Source of the DNA: Planctomycetota bacterium
GTDB lineage: Bacteria > Planctomycetota > UBA1135 > GCA-002686595
DNA: 64,000 nt
NCBI GenBank assembly: GCA_016795245.1
Contig: JAEUIA010000015.1
Coordinates: 23,923-87,922, forward strand
Direction: 5' to 3'
How positions within the stretch are numbered: position 1 is the first letter of the stretch; each line of letters starts with the position of its first letter. This document shows, in pieces, positions 44,916-53,083 of this stretch. The translations under genes and the position numbers were made by a program. The notes below the pieces were generated by a model. That model was not told the DNA's origin. It did not search any database and saw nothing but the letters and a program-made list of their open reading frames with translations.

Positions 44916-46064
44916 TCAACGCGCCTGGGGTGCCGCCCGCCGCAGTTGGTCAACCACGACATCAAGCTGCGCGAGCATCTCCTTCAAGCGCGTGTTCGTG
45001 TGATCGCCCATGTGGCCGATGCGGAACGACTTGTCCTTCAAGTCGCCGTAGCCGTTGCCGATCTCGTGGCCCTTCTCCTTGAGGCCCGCGATCAACGCGG
45101 CGACGTCGAGGTCGCCTTTCTCGATGCACGAAACCGTCGGCGAGCGCAGCGCCGGAACCGCGAGGTACTTCAAGCCCTGGCGTTCGGCCCAGGCTTCGCA
45201 GGTCTTGACCATCGTCAAATGCTCGTCGAAGCGCGCCCGCCACGCCGCCGCACCCGTCTTGCCCTTGTTCGCGTCGTACAACATCACGCCGGCCGAGATG
45301 TCCTCGAGTTGTTTGGCGAGCGCGTAGTAGAGCGAGATCGCCGGCGTCGCCGGTGTCGCGCGCTGTTCGTGGCCTTCGATGATATTGATCGGGTCGAGGT
45401 AGAAGCCGCGCAGCTTCTGGTTCTTCGCGTTCTCGAGATAACGCTGCGAAGCGCACGCCACCGTGAGGCCGGGCGGCAGCGCCAGCGCCTTTTGGATGCC
45501 GGCGAATGCGAAGTCCATGCGGTTCGCATCGAAATCGACCGGCGCGCCGGCGATGTAGGACACGAGGTCCACGAGCAGCATCACATCCGGGAACTTCTTC
45601 ATCACCGCCGCGACTTCCGCGAGCGGCGTGCGCACGCCGGCCGAAGTCTCGTTCGACACCAGCGTGACCGCGTCGAACGGACCTTTCTCGCGCAGTGCCG
45701 TCTCGAGATCGTTCATCGACACGGACTGGCCCATCGGGACCGAGAGCTTCACGACGGTCTTGCCGACCTGTTCCGCGATCTCGGCGAAGCGCTTGCTGAA
45801 GCTGCCGTTCACGAGGCACAGGACCTTCGGGCCCACGCCGCGCAGCGAAGACTCCATCATCCCGGTCGCGGCGCAAGTGTGCACGGCGACGTGCGCCGTC
45901 GAGCCTTGCGCCAGCCCGAACGCGAGCTTCAAGTGCGGATCGAGGCGCTCGGTCAGCGCCGTCATCGCCTTCGAGCGGTGCCCGATCATCGGACGCGCGC
46001 ACTCGGCCAGGATTTCGGGACGGACTTCGGTGGGACCGGGGATCCAGAGGATGTTCTTCGCCAT
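44916..46064 (-). CDS. Class V aminotransferase, probable phosphoserine transaminase
   Basis: The 382-residue PLP enzyme resembles alanine/serine-glyoxylate aminotransferases: WIPGPTEVRPEIL, SETSAGVRTPL-like VSNETSAGVRTPLAEV, Asp166 in LLVDLVSYIAGAP and PLP Lys192 in FAFAGIQKALALPPG. The class V family also includes phosphoserine transaminases unrelated in detail to E. coli SerC. serB (8 bp upstream) and serA precede it in the same operon, so conversion of 3-phosphohydroxypyruvate to phosphoserine is the best prediction. Serine-glyoxylate aminotransferase is the alternative. Confidence 0.85.
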   Translation of the reverse strand: MAKNILWIPGPTEVRPEILAECARPMIGHRSKAMTALTERLDPHLKLAFGLAQGSTAHVAVHTCAATGMMESSLRGVGPKVLCLVNGSFSKRFAEIAEQVGKTVVKLSVPMGQSVSMNDLETALREKGPFDAVTLVSNETSAGVRTPLAEVAAVMKKFPDVMLLVDLVSYIAGAPVDFDANRMDFAFAGIQKALALPPGLTVACASQRYLENAKNQKLRGFYLDPINIIEGHEQRATPATPAISLYYALAKQLEDISAGVMLYDANKGKTGAAAWRARFDEHLTMVKTCEAWAERQGLKYLAVPALRSPTVSCIEKGDLDVAALIAGLKEKGHEIGNGYGDLKDKSFRIGHMGDHTNTRLKEMLAQLDVVVDQLRRAAPQAR

Positions 46065-46072
46065 GGTGGTGT

Positions 46073-46804
46073 TCAGTCGCTGATTCGTGCGGCTCGCAGA
46101 AGCGCAGCATGTTCCGGCTTCGTGCGCAGGAGTTCCAGTTCGTCGCGCGAGAAAACGAGCGGGGCGAGCGCAGCCAGATCGGCCGTTTCGCAGGTGATCC
46201 TGGAGCGCGCGAACACGTTTTCGCGGCGCACGACGCCGCCGAAGGCCACGAAACGCGCCGCTTCGCCGGCCGCTTCGAGGTCGGTCGCGCCGTCGCCGAC
46301 GAGGCAGAGCGGGCCGTTCACGGCGCGCGCGATCGCGCCTACGACCTGGATCTTGCCGCCGGTGCGCGCGAGCGGGGAGGTGTGGTCGAAGCCGCTGTAG
46401 CGTCCGTCGGCATCGAATTGCACGCCGACCGCGAACACGTCACCCGGCGCGAAGCCGAGTGCGCGCGAGAGGACGTGCACCGCCGGCAAGAGTCCGCCCG
46501 ACACGATGCACACGCGCTTCGAGAGCGAGCGCGCGGCGGCGACGAGTTCCTTGGCGTGCGGCAGCGCGCGCCGCACGTACAGCGCGCCGACTTCCTCGAC
46601 GTCGCGCCGCGAAGGCTGCACGAGTGCGAGGCGCTTCTCGTACACCTCCTCCAAGGCGAGCTCGCCGCGCATCGCGCGGTCCGTCAACGCGGCGATCTCG
46701 CGCTTGTGTCCCAGGGCGAGTTCGTCGATGCCCTCGATCGCGCTCAAGGTCGAGTCACAATCGAACACCAACGCGGCGTAGGGCGGAGGTGCGTCGGAGA
46801 TCAT
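46073..46804 (-). CDS. serB: Phosphoserine phosphatase (HAD family)
   Basis: The 243-residue HAD phosphatase has motif I FDCDSTLSAIEG (nucleophile Asp15, acid Asp17), motif II SGGLLPA, and motif IV LVGDGATDLEAAG. The cap resembles SerB (LTDRAMRGELALEEVYEKRL). It should release serine from phosphoserine, the last step after SerA and the transaminase. It starts 27 bp after serA and ends 8 bp before the aminotransferase. ATG 46804 is the only good start. Confidence 0.88.
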   Translation of the reverse strand: MISDAPPPYAALVFDCDSTLSAIEGIDELALGHKREIAALTDRAMRGELALEEVYEKRLALVQPSRRDVEEVGALYVRRALPHAKELVAAARSLSKRVCIVSGGLLPAVHVLSRALGFAPGDVFAVGVQFDADGRYSGFDHTSPLARTGGKIQVVGAIARAVNGPLCLVGDGATDLEAAGEAARFVAFGGVVRRENVFARSRITCETADLAALAPLVFSRDELELLRTKPEHAALLRAARISD

Positions 46805-46831
46805 GAGTGCTGCGCGATCTAGAGCCGCGCT

Positions 46832-48499
46832 CTACAACCGCACGATGCGCACGTCGCGCACGGCCTCGAGGCTGCGCAAGTGCGCGAGCACCGGTTGTCC
46901 GGGTTCCTCGTACAAGGACAAGACGCCCGTCGCGAGTCCGCGACCGCCGGGCGTGTAGTGGCTCGCCGGGCCGAGCTCGATGCGGCGGATGTTGATGCGA
47001 TGGCTGCCCAGGATCGTACCCAGCATCCCGACCACGCCCGGTTGATCGTCGTGGCGCGTGATCAACACGGCGCCCTTCGGTTCGAGGTCCAATTCGAGAC
47101 CGTCGAAGTTCACGATCATGCCCGAGCGGCCGAAGATCGCGCCCGACACCGTGTGCGTCTCGCCTTCGTCGCACGTGGCGCGCACGTGGATCGCCGATTG
47201 GAACACCGCGTCGGTGCTCTCGCGGCTTTCGAGCAACTGGATGCCGCGCTCTTTCGCCAGCACCGGTGCATTGACGAGGTTGACGCCCTCGTCGACGCCT
47301 TGGTGGCGCAACACGGCGCTCAAGAGCGCGAGCGGCAGATGGCGCGTGTCCTTCTTGGTGATGTCGCCGGCGATGGTCAGTTCCAGCTTGCGCACCGGCT
47401 TGTCGGAGACCTGCGCCAGGAAAGCACCCAGCCTCTCGCACAACAGCGTGAACGGCGCGATCTCGCGCAAGGTCTGCGCCGACACGGCAGGGGCGTTGAC
47501 GGCGTTGTGCGCGACCCCTTCGACGAGGAACTCACAGATCTGGTGCGCGATGTCGACCGCGACCTGGAATTGCGCCTCTTCCGACGAGGCACCCAGGTGC
47601 GGCGTCGCGATCACGTCGGCGCGCTTCAGGAGCGGATGATCCTTGGGCGGCGGCTCTTCGGTGAAGACGTCGAGTGCAGCGCCCGCGAGGTGTCCGGACT
47701 CGAGCGCCGCCAGCAAGGCCGCTTCGTCCACGAGCCCGCCGCGCGCCGCGTTGATCAAGCGCGCGCCCTTCTTCATCTTGGCGATGCGCTCTTTGGAGAT
47801 GATGTTCCTGGTCGAGTCCATGAACGGCACGTGCAGCGTCACGAAATCGCTGGCCGCCAACACCGTGTCGAGCGTCGCGAGTTCGACGCCCGCGATCCCC
47901 GAGCCTTTGTCGATCGACAGGTACGGATCGTGCGCCACGACGTTCAGCTTCAACCCCAACGCGCGATCGGCCACGACGCGACCGATGCGACCCAGGCCGA
48001 CGATGCCGAGCGTCTTGCCGGTCAGCTCCGTGCCGGTCAGGCCCTTCTTGGTCCACTGGCCTTGCTTGACCAGCGCGTCGGCGCGCGGGACGTGACGCGC
48101 GAGGCACGTGAGCAGCGTGATCGCGAGTTCCGCCGTCGTGACCGTGTTGCCGGTGGGGGTGTTCATCACGACCACACCGCGTTCGGTGGCCGCGTCGCTG
48201 TCGACGTTGTCGACGCCGACGCCCGCGCGTCCCACGACGCGCAGATCCGGTGCCGCTTCGATCACCTTGCGCGTGATCTTGGTCGCCGAACGCACGACGA
48301 ATGCGTGCACGCCCGGAGCCAGGGCGACGAGCTGCGCTTCGGTCTGACCGAGCTTCACTTCGGGCTCGAAGCCCTTCTCGCGAAAGATCGACAGAGCGGC
48401 GGGTGAGAGTTCGTCGCAGATCACGACGCGGAATTGAGCGGGAGTGGTGCGGTTCTTCACGGGGGCATCTGGCGCGGGTGTGGCGTTCTGCGGTGTCAT
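46832..48499 (-). CDS. serA: D-3-phosphoglycerate dehydrogenase (long form)
   Basis: The first enzyme of serine synthesis, 555 residues, is of the long SerA type. It has a catalytic plus NAD domain (about 20-330), an ASB intervening domain, and a C-terminal ACT domain (about 475-555, [20 protein letters not shown]) for serine feedback. NAD motif [13 protein letters not shown] and [10 protein letters not shown] are diagnostic. The catalytic [10 protein letters not shown] and [11 protein letters not shown] regions are intact. The N-terminal 20 residues are a low-complexity extension. It lies 39 bp downstream of ruvA. Confidence 0.95.
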   Translation of the reverse strand: MTPQNATPAPDAPVKNRTTPAQFRVVICDELSPAALSIFREKGFEPEVKLGQTEAQLVALAPGVHAFVVRSATKITRKVIEAAPDLRVVGRAGVGVDNVDSDAATERGVVVMNTPTGNTVTTAELAITLLTCLARHVPRADALVKQGQWTKKGLTGTELTGKTLGIVGLGRIGRVVADRALGLKLNVVAHDPYLSIDKGSGIAGVELATLDTVLAASDFVTLHVPFMDSTRNIISKERIAKMKKGARLINAARGGLVDEAALLAALESGHLAGAALDVFTEEPPPKDHPLLKRADVIATPHLGASSEEAQFQVAVDIAHQICEFLVEGVAHNAVNAPAVSAQTLREIAPFTLLCERLGAFLAQVSDKPVRKLELTIAGDITKKDTRHLPLALLSAVLRHQGVDEGVNLVNAPVLAKERGIQLLESRESTDAVFQSAIHVRATCDEGETHTVSGAIFGRSGMIVNFDGLELDLEPKGAVLITRHDDQPGVVGMLGTILGSHRINIRRIELGPASHYTPGGRGLATGVLSLYEEPGQPVLAHLRSLEAVRDVRIVRL

Positions 48500-48538
48500 T
48501 GGTGTGCGGGGGTCAGGTTCTAGAGTGTCAACTGCCGT

Positions 48539-49141
48539 TCAAGCGCCCGCCAGGGCGGCGCGCACGAGCGCTTCGAGGTCTTGCGTATCGACGGAAAGTG
48601 CCGCGCGCACGACCGACGCGCGCGCTTGTTTCTCGGAGTAGCCGATCGACACCAGTGCCGCGACCGCATCCTCGACGTTCGGATCGATGCGCCCGGCGGA
48701 AGGCAGCGGCGCATGCGGCGAGCCGTTGCTCGCCATCTGGGCGCGCAGGTTCGCGGCCTTGTCGCGCAGGTCGAGCAGGATCTGGTCGGCGGTCTTCTGG
48801 CCGACGCCCTTGATGCGGACCAGCGGCTTGGAGTCGTTCGAGCCGATGGCTTCGACCAGGTCCGCGGGCGAGAGGCCCGAGAGGATCCCGAGCGCCATCA
48901 CCGGCCCGACGCCGCGCGCCGAGAGCAAGACGCGAAACAGATCGCGCATCTCGCGGTCGGGGAATCCGAACAGCGTGTGGCTCTCTTCGCGCACGACGAG
49001 GTGGGTGTAGACGCGCACGCGTCCCTTGTCCGGAAACGTGGCCGTCAGCGGCACCGCGAGGTCGTAGCCGACGCCGCGGACGTCGACGATCAATCGCGCG
49101 GCGGTGCGGCCGGCGATCTCACCCTCGATGAACTCGAACAC
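48539..49141 (-). CDS. ruvA: Holliday junction branch-migration protein RuvA
   Basis: The 200-residue RuvA forms the tetramer that loads RuvB at Holliday junctions. Domain I is an OB fold (MFEFIEGEIAGRTAARLIVD, VGYDLAVPL, REESHTLFGF). Domain II has two helix-hairpin-helix motifs (LSARGVGPVMALGILSGL and RIKGVGQKTADQILLDLRDK). Domain III is a UBA-like end (VAALVSIGYSEKQARASV). RuvB and RuvC are not adjacent. It lies 15 bp after the TPR-alphaCTD gene and before serA in the same operon. Confidence 0.95.
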   Translation of the reverse strand: MFEFIEGEIAGRTAARLIVDVRGVGYDLAVPLTATFPDKGRVRVYTHLVVREESHTLFGFPDREMRDLFRVLLSARGVGPVMALGILSGLSPADLVEAIGSNDSKPLVRIKGVGQKTADQILLDLRDKAANLRAQMASNGSPHAPLPSAGRIDPNVEDAVAALVSIGYSEKQARASVVRAALSVDTQDLEALVRAALAGA

Positions 49142-49156
49142 GGTGCGTGCGCGAGC

Positions 49157-50491
49157 TCAGGGCGCCTTGGTCTTCAGCTTGAGACCGATGTCGCCGAGCT
49201 TGCCCTTCAGCTCCTGCAGCGACGTCACGCCGAAGTTCGGCATGCCGAGCAGCTCTTCTTCGGAGTGCTGGATCACGTCGCCCAAGGTCAAGCATCCGAG
49301 CGACTCGACCGTGCGGCGCGCGCGGATCGAGAGTTCGAGGTCGCTGATCGGCTTGTTCAACAGCTCCGAGTTCTCGCCGGTGGCGTACTTGCGGCGGTTC
49401 TGCTCGATGCTCGCGACCGCCTCTTCGCGCGCCATGCCGAGGCGCAGGCCCTTGGAGGCCAGGATATCCTTTATTTCGTTCAAGCTGGTCTCGCCGAAGT
49501 TCTTGTACGAGAGCAGCTCGGCCTCGGTCTGACGCACCAGATCGCCGAGGGTCATGATGTTCATCTTGTTGAGGCAGTTGCGCGCGCGCACCGACAGTTC
49601 GAAGTCGGTGATCGGGATGCGCAGGATCTGGTTCAAGCGATCCTCTTTGCGCTCCATGTCTTCGTCGTAGTACATGTTCATCGCGGACTTGGCGTCCTCG
49701 AGGAACAGGCGGATCTTGCGGTCGGTCGGGAACGAGCGCGCGATCGTGTCGAAGCACGCGGCGGCTTCCTGGTCGCGGCCCATGTCCTCGTACAGGACGC
49801 CCAGGTTCATGAGCGTGTTGCGGTCGATCGGCAGCATGCGCACGAGCGTCTGGTAGGCCTCCAGCGCGATCTCGTCTTGCGCGGTGCGCTCGGCGCAGTA
49901 CGCCAGTCGGAACAGGTTCGCGCGGTGCGTCGGGTCGAGTTCGCGTGCCGCGTCGTAGTGCTCGACGGCGGTTTCGGTATCGTGGCGCAGCTCCGCGAGG
50001 CGGCCCTGCATGTACTGGCCCTCGGCGCTCTCGCGGAAGGAATTCGGCGCGTGTTCGATGCCGTGCGCGAGGCGTTCGATCGCGGCCTGCTCGTCACCTT
50101 TCTCGAGATCCATTTCGAGACGCGCTTCGAGTCCGCCGGCGCGCGGCTTGGGCTCGTCGGGGTAGGACTTCGACAGGCGCTCGAAGATCGGCAGCGCTTC
50201 GCCGGGTCGATTCAACGCCATGAGCGCGCGCGCCAGCGTGAACGAGGCCACGTTGTCGTCGGGGAAGGCCTTCAGCGTCTCGACCGCCTGCGTGTAATCG
50301 CCGCTCATCCAAAAGCCGAGTCCGCGGCGCCGACCTTCGTCACCGCTGGTCGGGAGCGCCACGACCGAGTTCTTGAAGCGCTCGAAGGCCTGGCGGTTTT
50401 CGTAGATCTCGCTGCGCGCGTGCTGCAGGGATGCAAAGCTCTGGATGGGGCTCGTCTTGATGTCGAAGCTGGTCTCGGCAGTGGTGGTCAT
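49157..50491 (-). CDS. TPR protein with two RNA polymerase alpha C-terminal domains
   Basis: The 444-residue protein begins with tetratricopeptide repeats (about 55-270, e.g. ALMALNRPGEALPIFERLSK and TLMNLGVLYEDMGRDQEAAA). It ends in two tandem alphaCTD domains (about 291-352 and 380-440). The first aligns closely to the E. coli alpha C-terminus: FELSVRARNCLNKMNI, LVRQTEAELLSYKNFGETSL and EIKDILASKGLRLGM. Arg302 corresponds to DNA-contacting Arg265, and Asn305 to Asn268. The second copy (LELSIRARRTVESLG, NFGVTSLQELKGKL) is more diverged. There is no alpha NTD, so it is not RpoA. It may read UP-element-like DNA or compete for alphaCTD partners. It heads the operon with ruvA and the ser genes. 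Confidence 0.9.
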   Translation of the reverse strand: MTTTAETSFDIKTSPIQSFASLQHARSEIYENRQAFERFKNSVVALPTSGDEGRRRGLGFWMSGDYTQAVETLKAFPDDNVASFTLARALMALNRPGEALPIFERLSKSYPDEPKPRAGGLEARLEMDLEKGDEQAAIERLAHGIEHAPNSFRESAEGQYMQGRLAELRHDTETAVEHYDAARELDPTHRANLFRLAYCAERTAQDEIALEAYQTLVRMLPIDRNTLMNLGVLYEDMGRDQEAAACFDTIARSFPTDRKIRLFLEDAKSAMNMYYDEDMERKEDRLNQILRIPITDFELSVRARNCLNKMNIMTLGDLVRQTEAELLSYKNFGETSLNEIKDILASKGLRLGMAREEAVASIEQNRRKYATGENSELLNKPISDLELSIRARRTVESLGCLTLGDVIQHSEEELLGMPNFGVTSLQELKGKLGDIGLKLKTKAP

Positions 50492-50751
50492 CGGTCGGGG
50501 CGCGCTTTCACTTTCGCGGGGGATTGCCTGGGAGGGCTTCCGGGTCCGTCGGAGCAGGGGTTCGAAGCGCGTGATCTTAGGTGCGCACGCGGTCGGTCGT
50601 CAAATCGGCGCGCGCCCGCCCGGGCGTCGGGGAGGGCGCGCCGCGGCGCACTTGACGGGCTCTGCAACTTGTTGAGAGGGTTCGACTTCGGGCTGCGCGC
50701 CGTGCGCGCGGTTGGACCGTCCGACGGACGGTGGTACCCCCGGACCCTGGC

Positions 50752-51102
50752 ATGGCGTCCGACGACTGCATCTTCTGCAAGATCCGCGCGGGTTCGATCC
50801 CGGGGAAGAAGCTCTTCGAAGACGAACTGGTCTTCGCGATCGCGGACATCCATCCGCAAGCGCCGACCCACATCCTGGTCATCCCGAAGGAGCACGTCGC
50901 TTCCCTGTGGGAACTCGCCGACGAACGCCTCGCGGGCCGGCTGCTCTTCGTCGCGGCCGAACTCGCGCGCGAGGCGCGGCTCGCGGAGGGGTGGCGCTTG
51001 ATCGTCAACACGCGTGAGCACGGCGGCCAGGAGGTCTCGCACCTGCACTTGCACGTGCTCGGCGGACGCGCGCTCGGACGGATGCTCAGCGCGCGCACTT
51101 GA
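50752..51102 (+). CDS. HIT-family hydrolase (HinT-like)
   Basis: The 116-residue purine nucleoside phosphoramidase-type HIT protein has a zinc/N-terminal CIFCKIRAG motif. Later come THILVIPKEHV and LIVNTREHGGQEV, and the catalytic histidine triad HLHLHVLGG. The length is standard for HinT. ATG 50752 is used; the longer frame adds only an atypical leader. The 260-bp divergent region upstream holds TTGACGGG at 50652 but no clear -10 box. Confidence 0.92.
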   Translation: MASDDCIFCKIRAGSIPGKKLFEDELVFAIADIHPQAPTHILVIPKEHVASLWELADERLAGRLLFVAAELAREARLAEGWRLIVNTREHGGQEVSHLHLHVLGGRALGRMLSART

Positions 51103-51153
51103 ACGGCGTGCGTCAAAGCCGCAGGTAGTGAGAAACTTCAGGGGGAATACTCA

Positions 51154-52464
51154 GTGGACAAGTTGGTGATCGAGGGCGGACATCCGCTCGAAGGAACGGT
51201 TCGGATCTGCGGCGCCAAGAACGCCGTGTTGCCGGTGATGGCGGCGGCGCTGCTCACGCAGGAGGAACTCGTCATTCCGAACGCGCCCATGCTGTCGGAC
51301 GTCGACACGATGGCGTCGGTCTTGCGCGACCTGGAGTGCTCGGCCGAGCGCAACGACGACGGCTCGATGCACATTCGCTCGCAACAGAAACTCGTGCAGC
51401 GCGCCGACTGGGAGAACGTGCGCAAGATGCGCGGTTCGGTCGCGGTGATGGGTCCGTTGCTCGCGCGCACGGGACGCGCCGAGATCTCGCTGCCGGGCGG
51501 CTGCGTGTTCGGTGTGCGGCCGATCGACCTGCACCTGAAGGGCATGCAAGCGCTGGGCGCGCGCGTGAAAGTCGAGCACGGCTACGTGATCGCCGAAGCT
51601 CCGCGCGGCGGATTGCGCGGCGGCGAGATGTACCTGGCCGGATCGTCGGGTTCGACCGTGCTCGGCACGGCGAACGTGATGATGGCGGCGACGCTCGCGA
51701 AAGGTCGCACCGTGATCCACGGCGCGGCGTGCGAACCCGAAGTCGTCGATCTGGGTATGTGCCTCACGTCGATGGGCGCCAAGATCAAGGGCCTCGGTTC
51801 GCCGCGCATCGAGATCGAAGGCGTCAGCGAACTCGGCGGCGCGACGCACGCCGTGATCCCCGATCGCATCGAAGCGGGCACCTACGTGCTCGCGGGCGCC
51901 ATGTGCGGCGGTCGCGTGCGCGTCGAGAATTGCCAGCCCGAACACCTCTCGGCCCTGCTCGATCGCATGTTCGAAGCGCGCGTGCCGTTCACCGTCGGTC
52001 CGGATTGGATCGAGACGCAGCCTTATCACCCGCGCGATCCGGCGCGCAGGCCGCACGCGACCGACGTCACGACGCATCCGTACCCGGGATTCCCGACCGA
52101 TCTGCAGGCGCAGTGGATGGCCTTGATGACCTTGGCCGACGGCATCAGCGTGCTGAGCGAATTGATCTACCCCGATCGCTACATGCACATCGCCGAGTTG
52201 ACGCGCCTCGGCGCCCACATCCGCCGTCAAGGCACGACCGCGATCATCCAAGGCACCGAACGACTGAGCGGCGCGCAAGTGATGGCGAGCGATCTGCGCG
52301 CCTCGGCCGCGCTGGTGTTGGCGGGGCTCGTCGCGGAAGGCACGACCGAAGTGCACCGCGTGTACCACATCGATCGCGGCTACGAACGCATCGAAGAACG
52401 CTTGATCAATTTGGGCGCGGTCATCGAACGCGTCGACGACAAGGTTCCGGCCGAGGTCGGCTGA
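51154..52464 (+). CDS. murA: UDP-N-acetylglucosamine 1-carboxyvinyltransferase MurA
   Basis: MurA transfers enolpyruvate to UDP-GlcNAc, the first committed step of peptidoglycan synthesis. The 436 residues include [10 protein letters not shown] with Lys22 and the catalytic, fosfomycin-target Cys117 in [16 protein letters not shown]. Later landmarks are [24 protein letters not shown] and [17 protein letters not shown] 51154 has a good Shine-Dalgarno gggggaa at 51141-51147. Presence of MurA argues for a peptidoglycan wall. A strong hairpin overlaps its stop codon. Confidence 0.95.
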   Translation: MDKLVIEGGHPLEGTVRICGAKNAVLPVMAAALLTQEELVIPNAPMLSDVDTMASVLRDLECSAERNDDGSMHIRSQQKLVQRADWENVRKMRGSVAVMGPLLARTGRAEISLPGGCVFGVRPIDLHLKGMQALGARVKVEHGYVIAEAPRGGLRGGEMYLAGSSGSTVLGTANVMMAATLAKGRTVIHGAACEPEVVDLGMCLTSMGAKIKGLGSPRIEIEGVSELGGATHAVIPDRIEAGTYVLAGAMCGGRVRVENCQPEHLSALLDRMFEARVPFTVGPDWIETQPYHPRDPARRPHATDVTTHPYPGFPTDLQAQWMALMTLADGISVLSELIYPDRYMHIAELTRLGAHIRRQGTTAIIQGTERLSGAQVMASDLRASAALVLAGLVAEGTTEVHRVYHIDRGYERIEERLINLGAVIERVDDKVPAEVG

Positions 52465-52498
52465 ACCGGCGTACGCGCCGATTCAGCCGACCTCGGCC
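52449..52498. terminator. Strong hairpin overlapping the murA stop codon
   Basis: Positions 52449-52465 pair perfectly with 52482-52498 over 17 bp (ggccgaggtcggctgaa with its complement). An inner 5-bp stem cggcg/cgccg is capped by tacg. The stem contains the murA stop TGA (52462-52464). No T-tract follows. A second hairpin with stem gcgccggc and GNRA-type loop GCGA lies at 52500-52519. Confidence 0.65.
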
Positions 52499-53083
52499 CG
52501 CGCCGGCGCGAGCCGGCGCCAGCAGTGGAGGGGAATGAAACACGAGTCCGACCCACTGGCCCCCTCCGCTGGTCGTCTCATCTTCGCCCCGAAAGGCGCT
52601 CTCCCCTCCGGGTTCGGCAACTCTCAAAACCGCCTCCAGACGCTGCCACAGGGCTCGCCTGCAACGCGACCCGCGAGGGAAGCCGTCTCCACGAGACCCT
52701 GCTCGTATCCTCCAAGCGTCACCGACATCCCCGCCCGCGTCGCGCCAGGTCTCGCCCGAGTGCGCACCCACTCTCCGTCTCGCCTCTCCGCCTCGCCTCG
52801 CCGTCTCGCCGTCTCGCCTTTCCGCCTCCCCGCCTCCCCGCCTCTCCGCCTCCACTCTCCACGTGACTCGCCCTGCGCCCGTTCCCCGTCGCGCCACCGC
52901 CACCTGAAAGATTCGCCCGCTATCTCGCTCTCCATGGCTGGTCGTCCACGCCGCTCCCTCTAGAGTGGGAGTGTCGCGGAAACCCTCGATCCCATCCGGG
53001 TCGCTTCCTTCCGCGTCGTCGTCGCGTGTCCGTTCGCCGGCGCCGACGGCTCGCCATTCTCTACATGCACCTCGAGGAAAGCC
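52499..53083. other. 585-bp gene-free stretch before the 53084 gene
   Basis: After the murA hairpins there is no credible gene on either strand. A minus-strand frame that crosses the region reads as Arg/Gly-rich low complexity and has no family resemblance. The only distinct feature is the pyrimidine-rich repeat at 52771-52858. A G+A-rich agcagtggaggggaatg lies near 52521. Confidence 0.6.
52771..52858. repeat. Low-complexity (CT)/CG pyrimidine-rich repeat
   Basis: The plus strand is almost purely pyrimidine, broken only by regular G. Degenerate units such as cgcctctc, cgtctcgc and cgcctccc recur with a spacing of about 8-10 bp. The minus strand is correspondingly G/A-rich. It probably arose by slippage, and I see no protein meaning. 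Confidence 0.65.
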
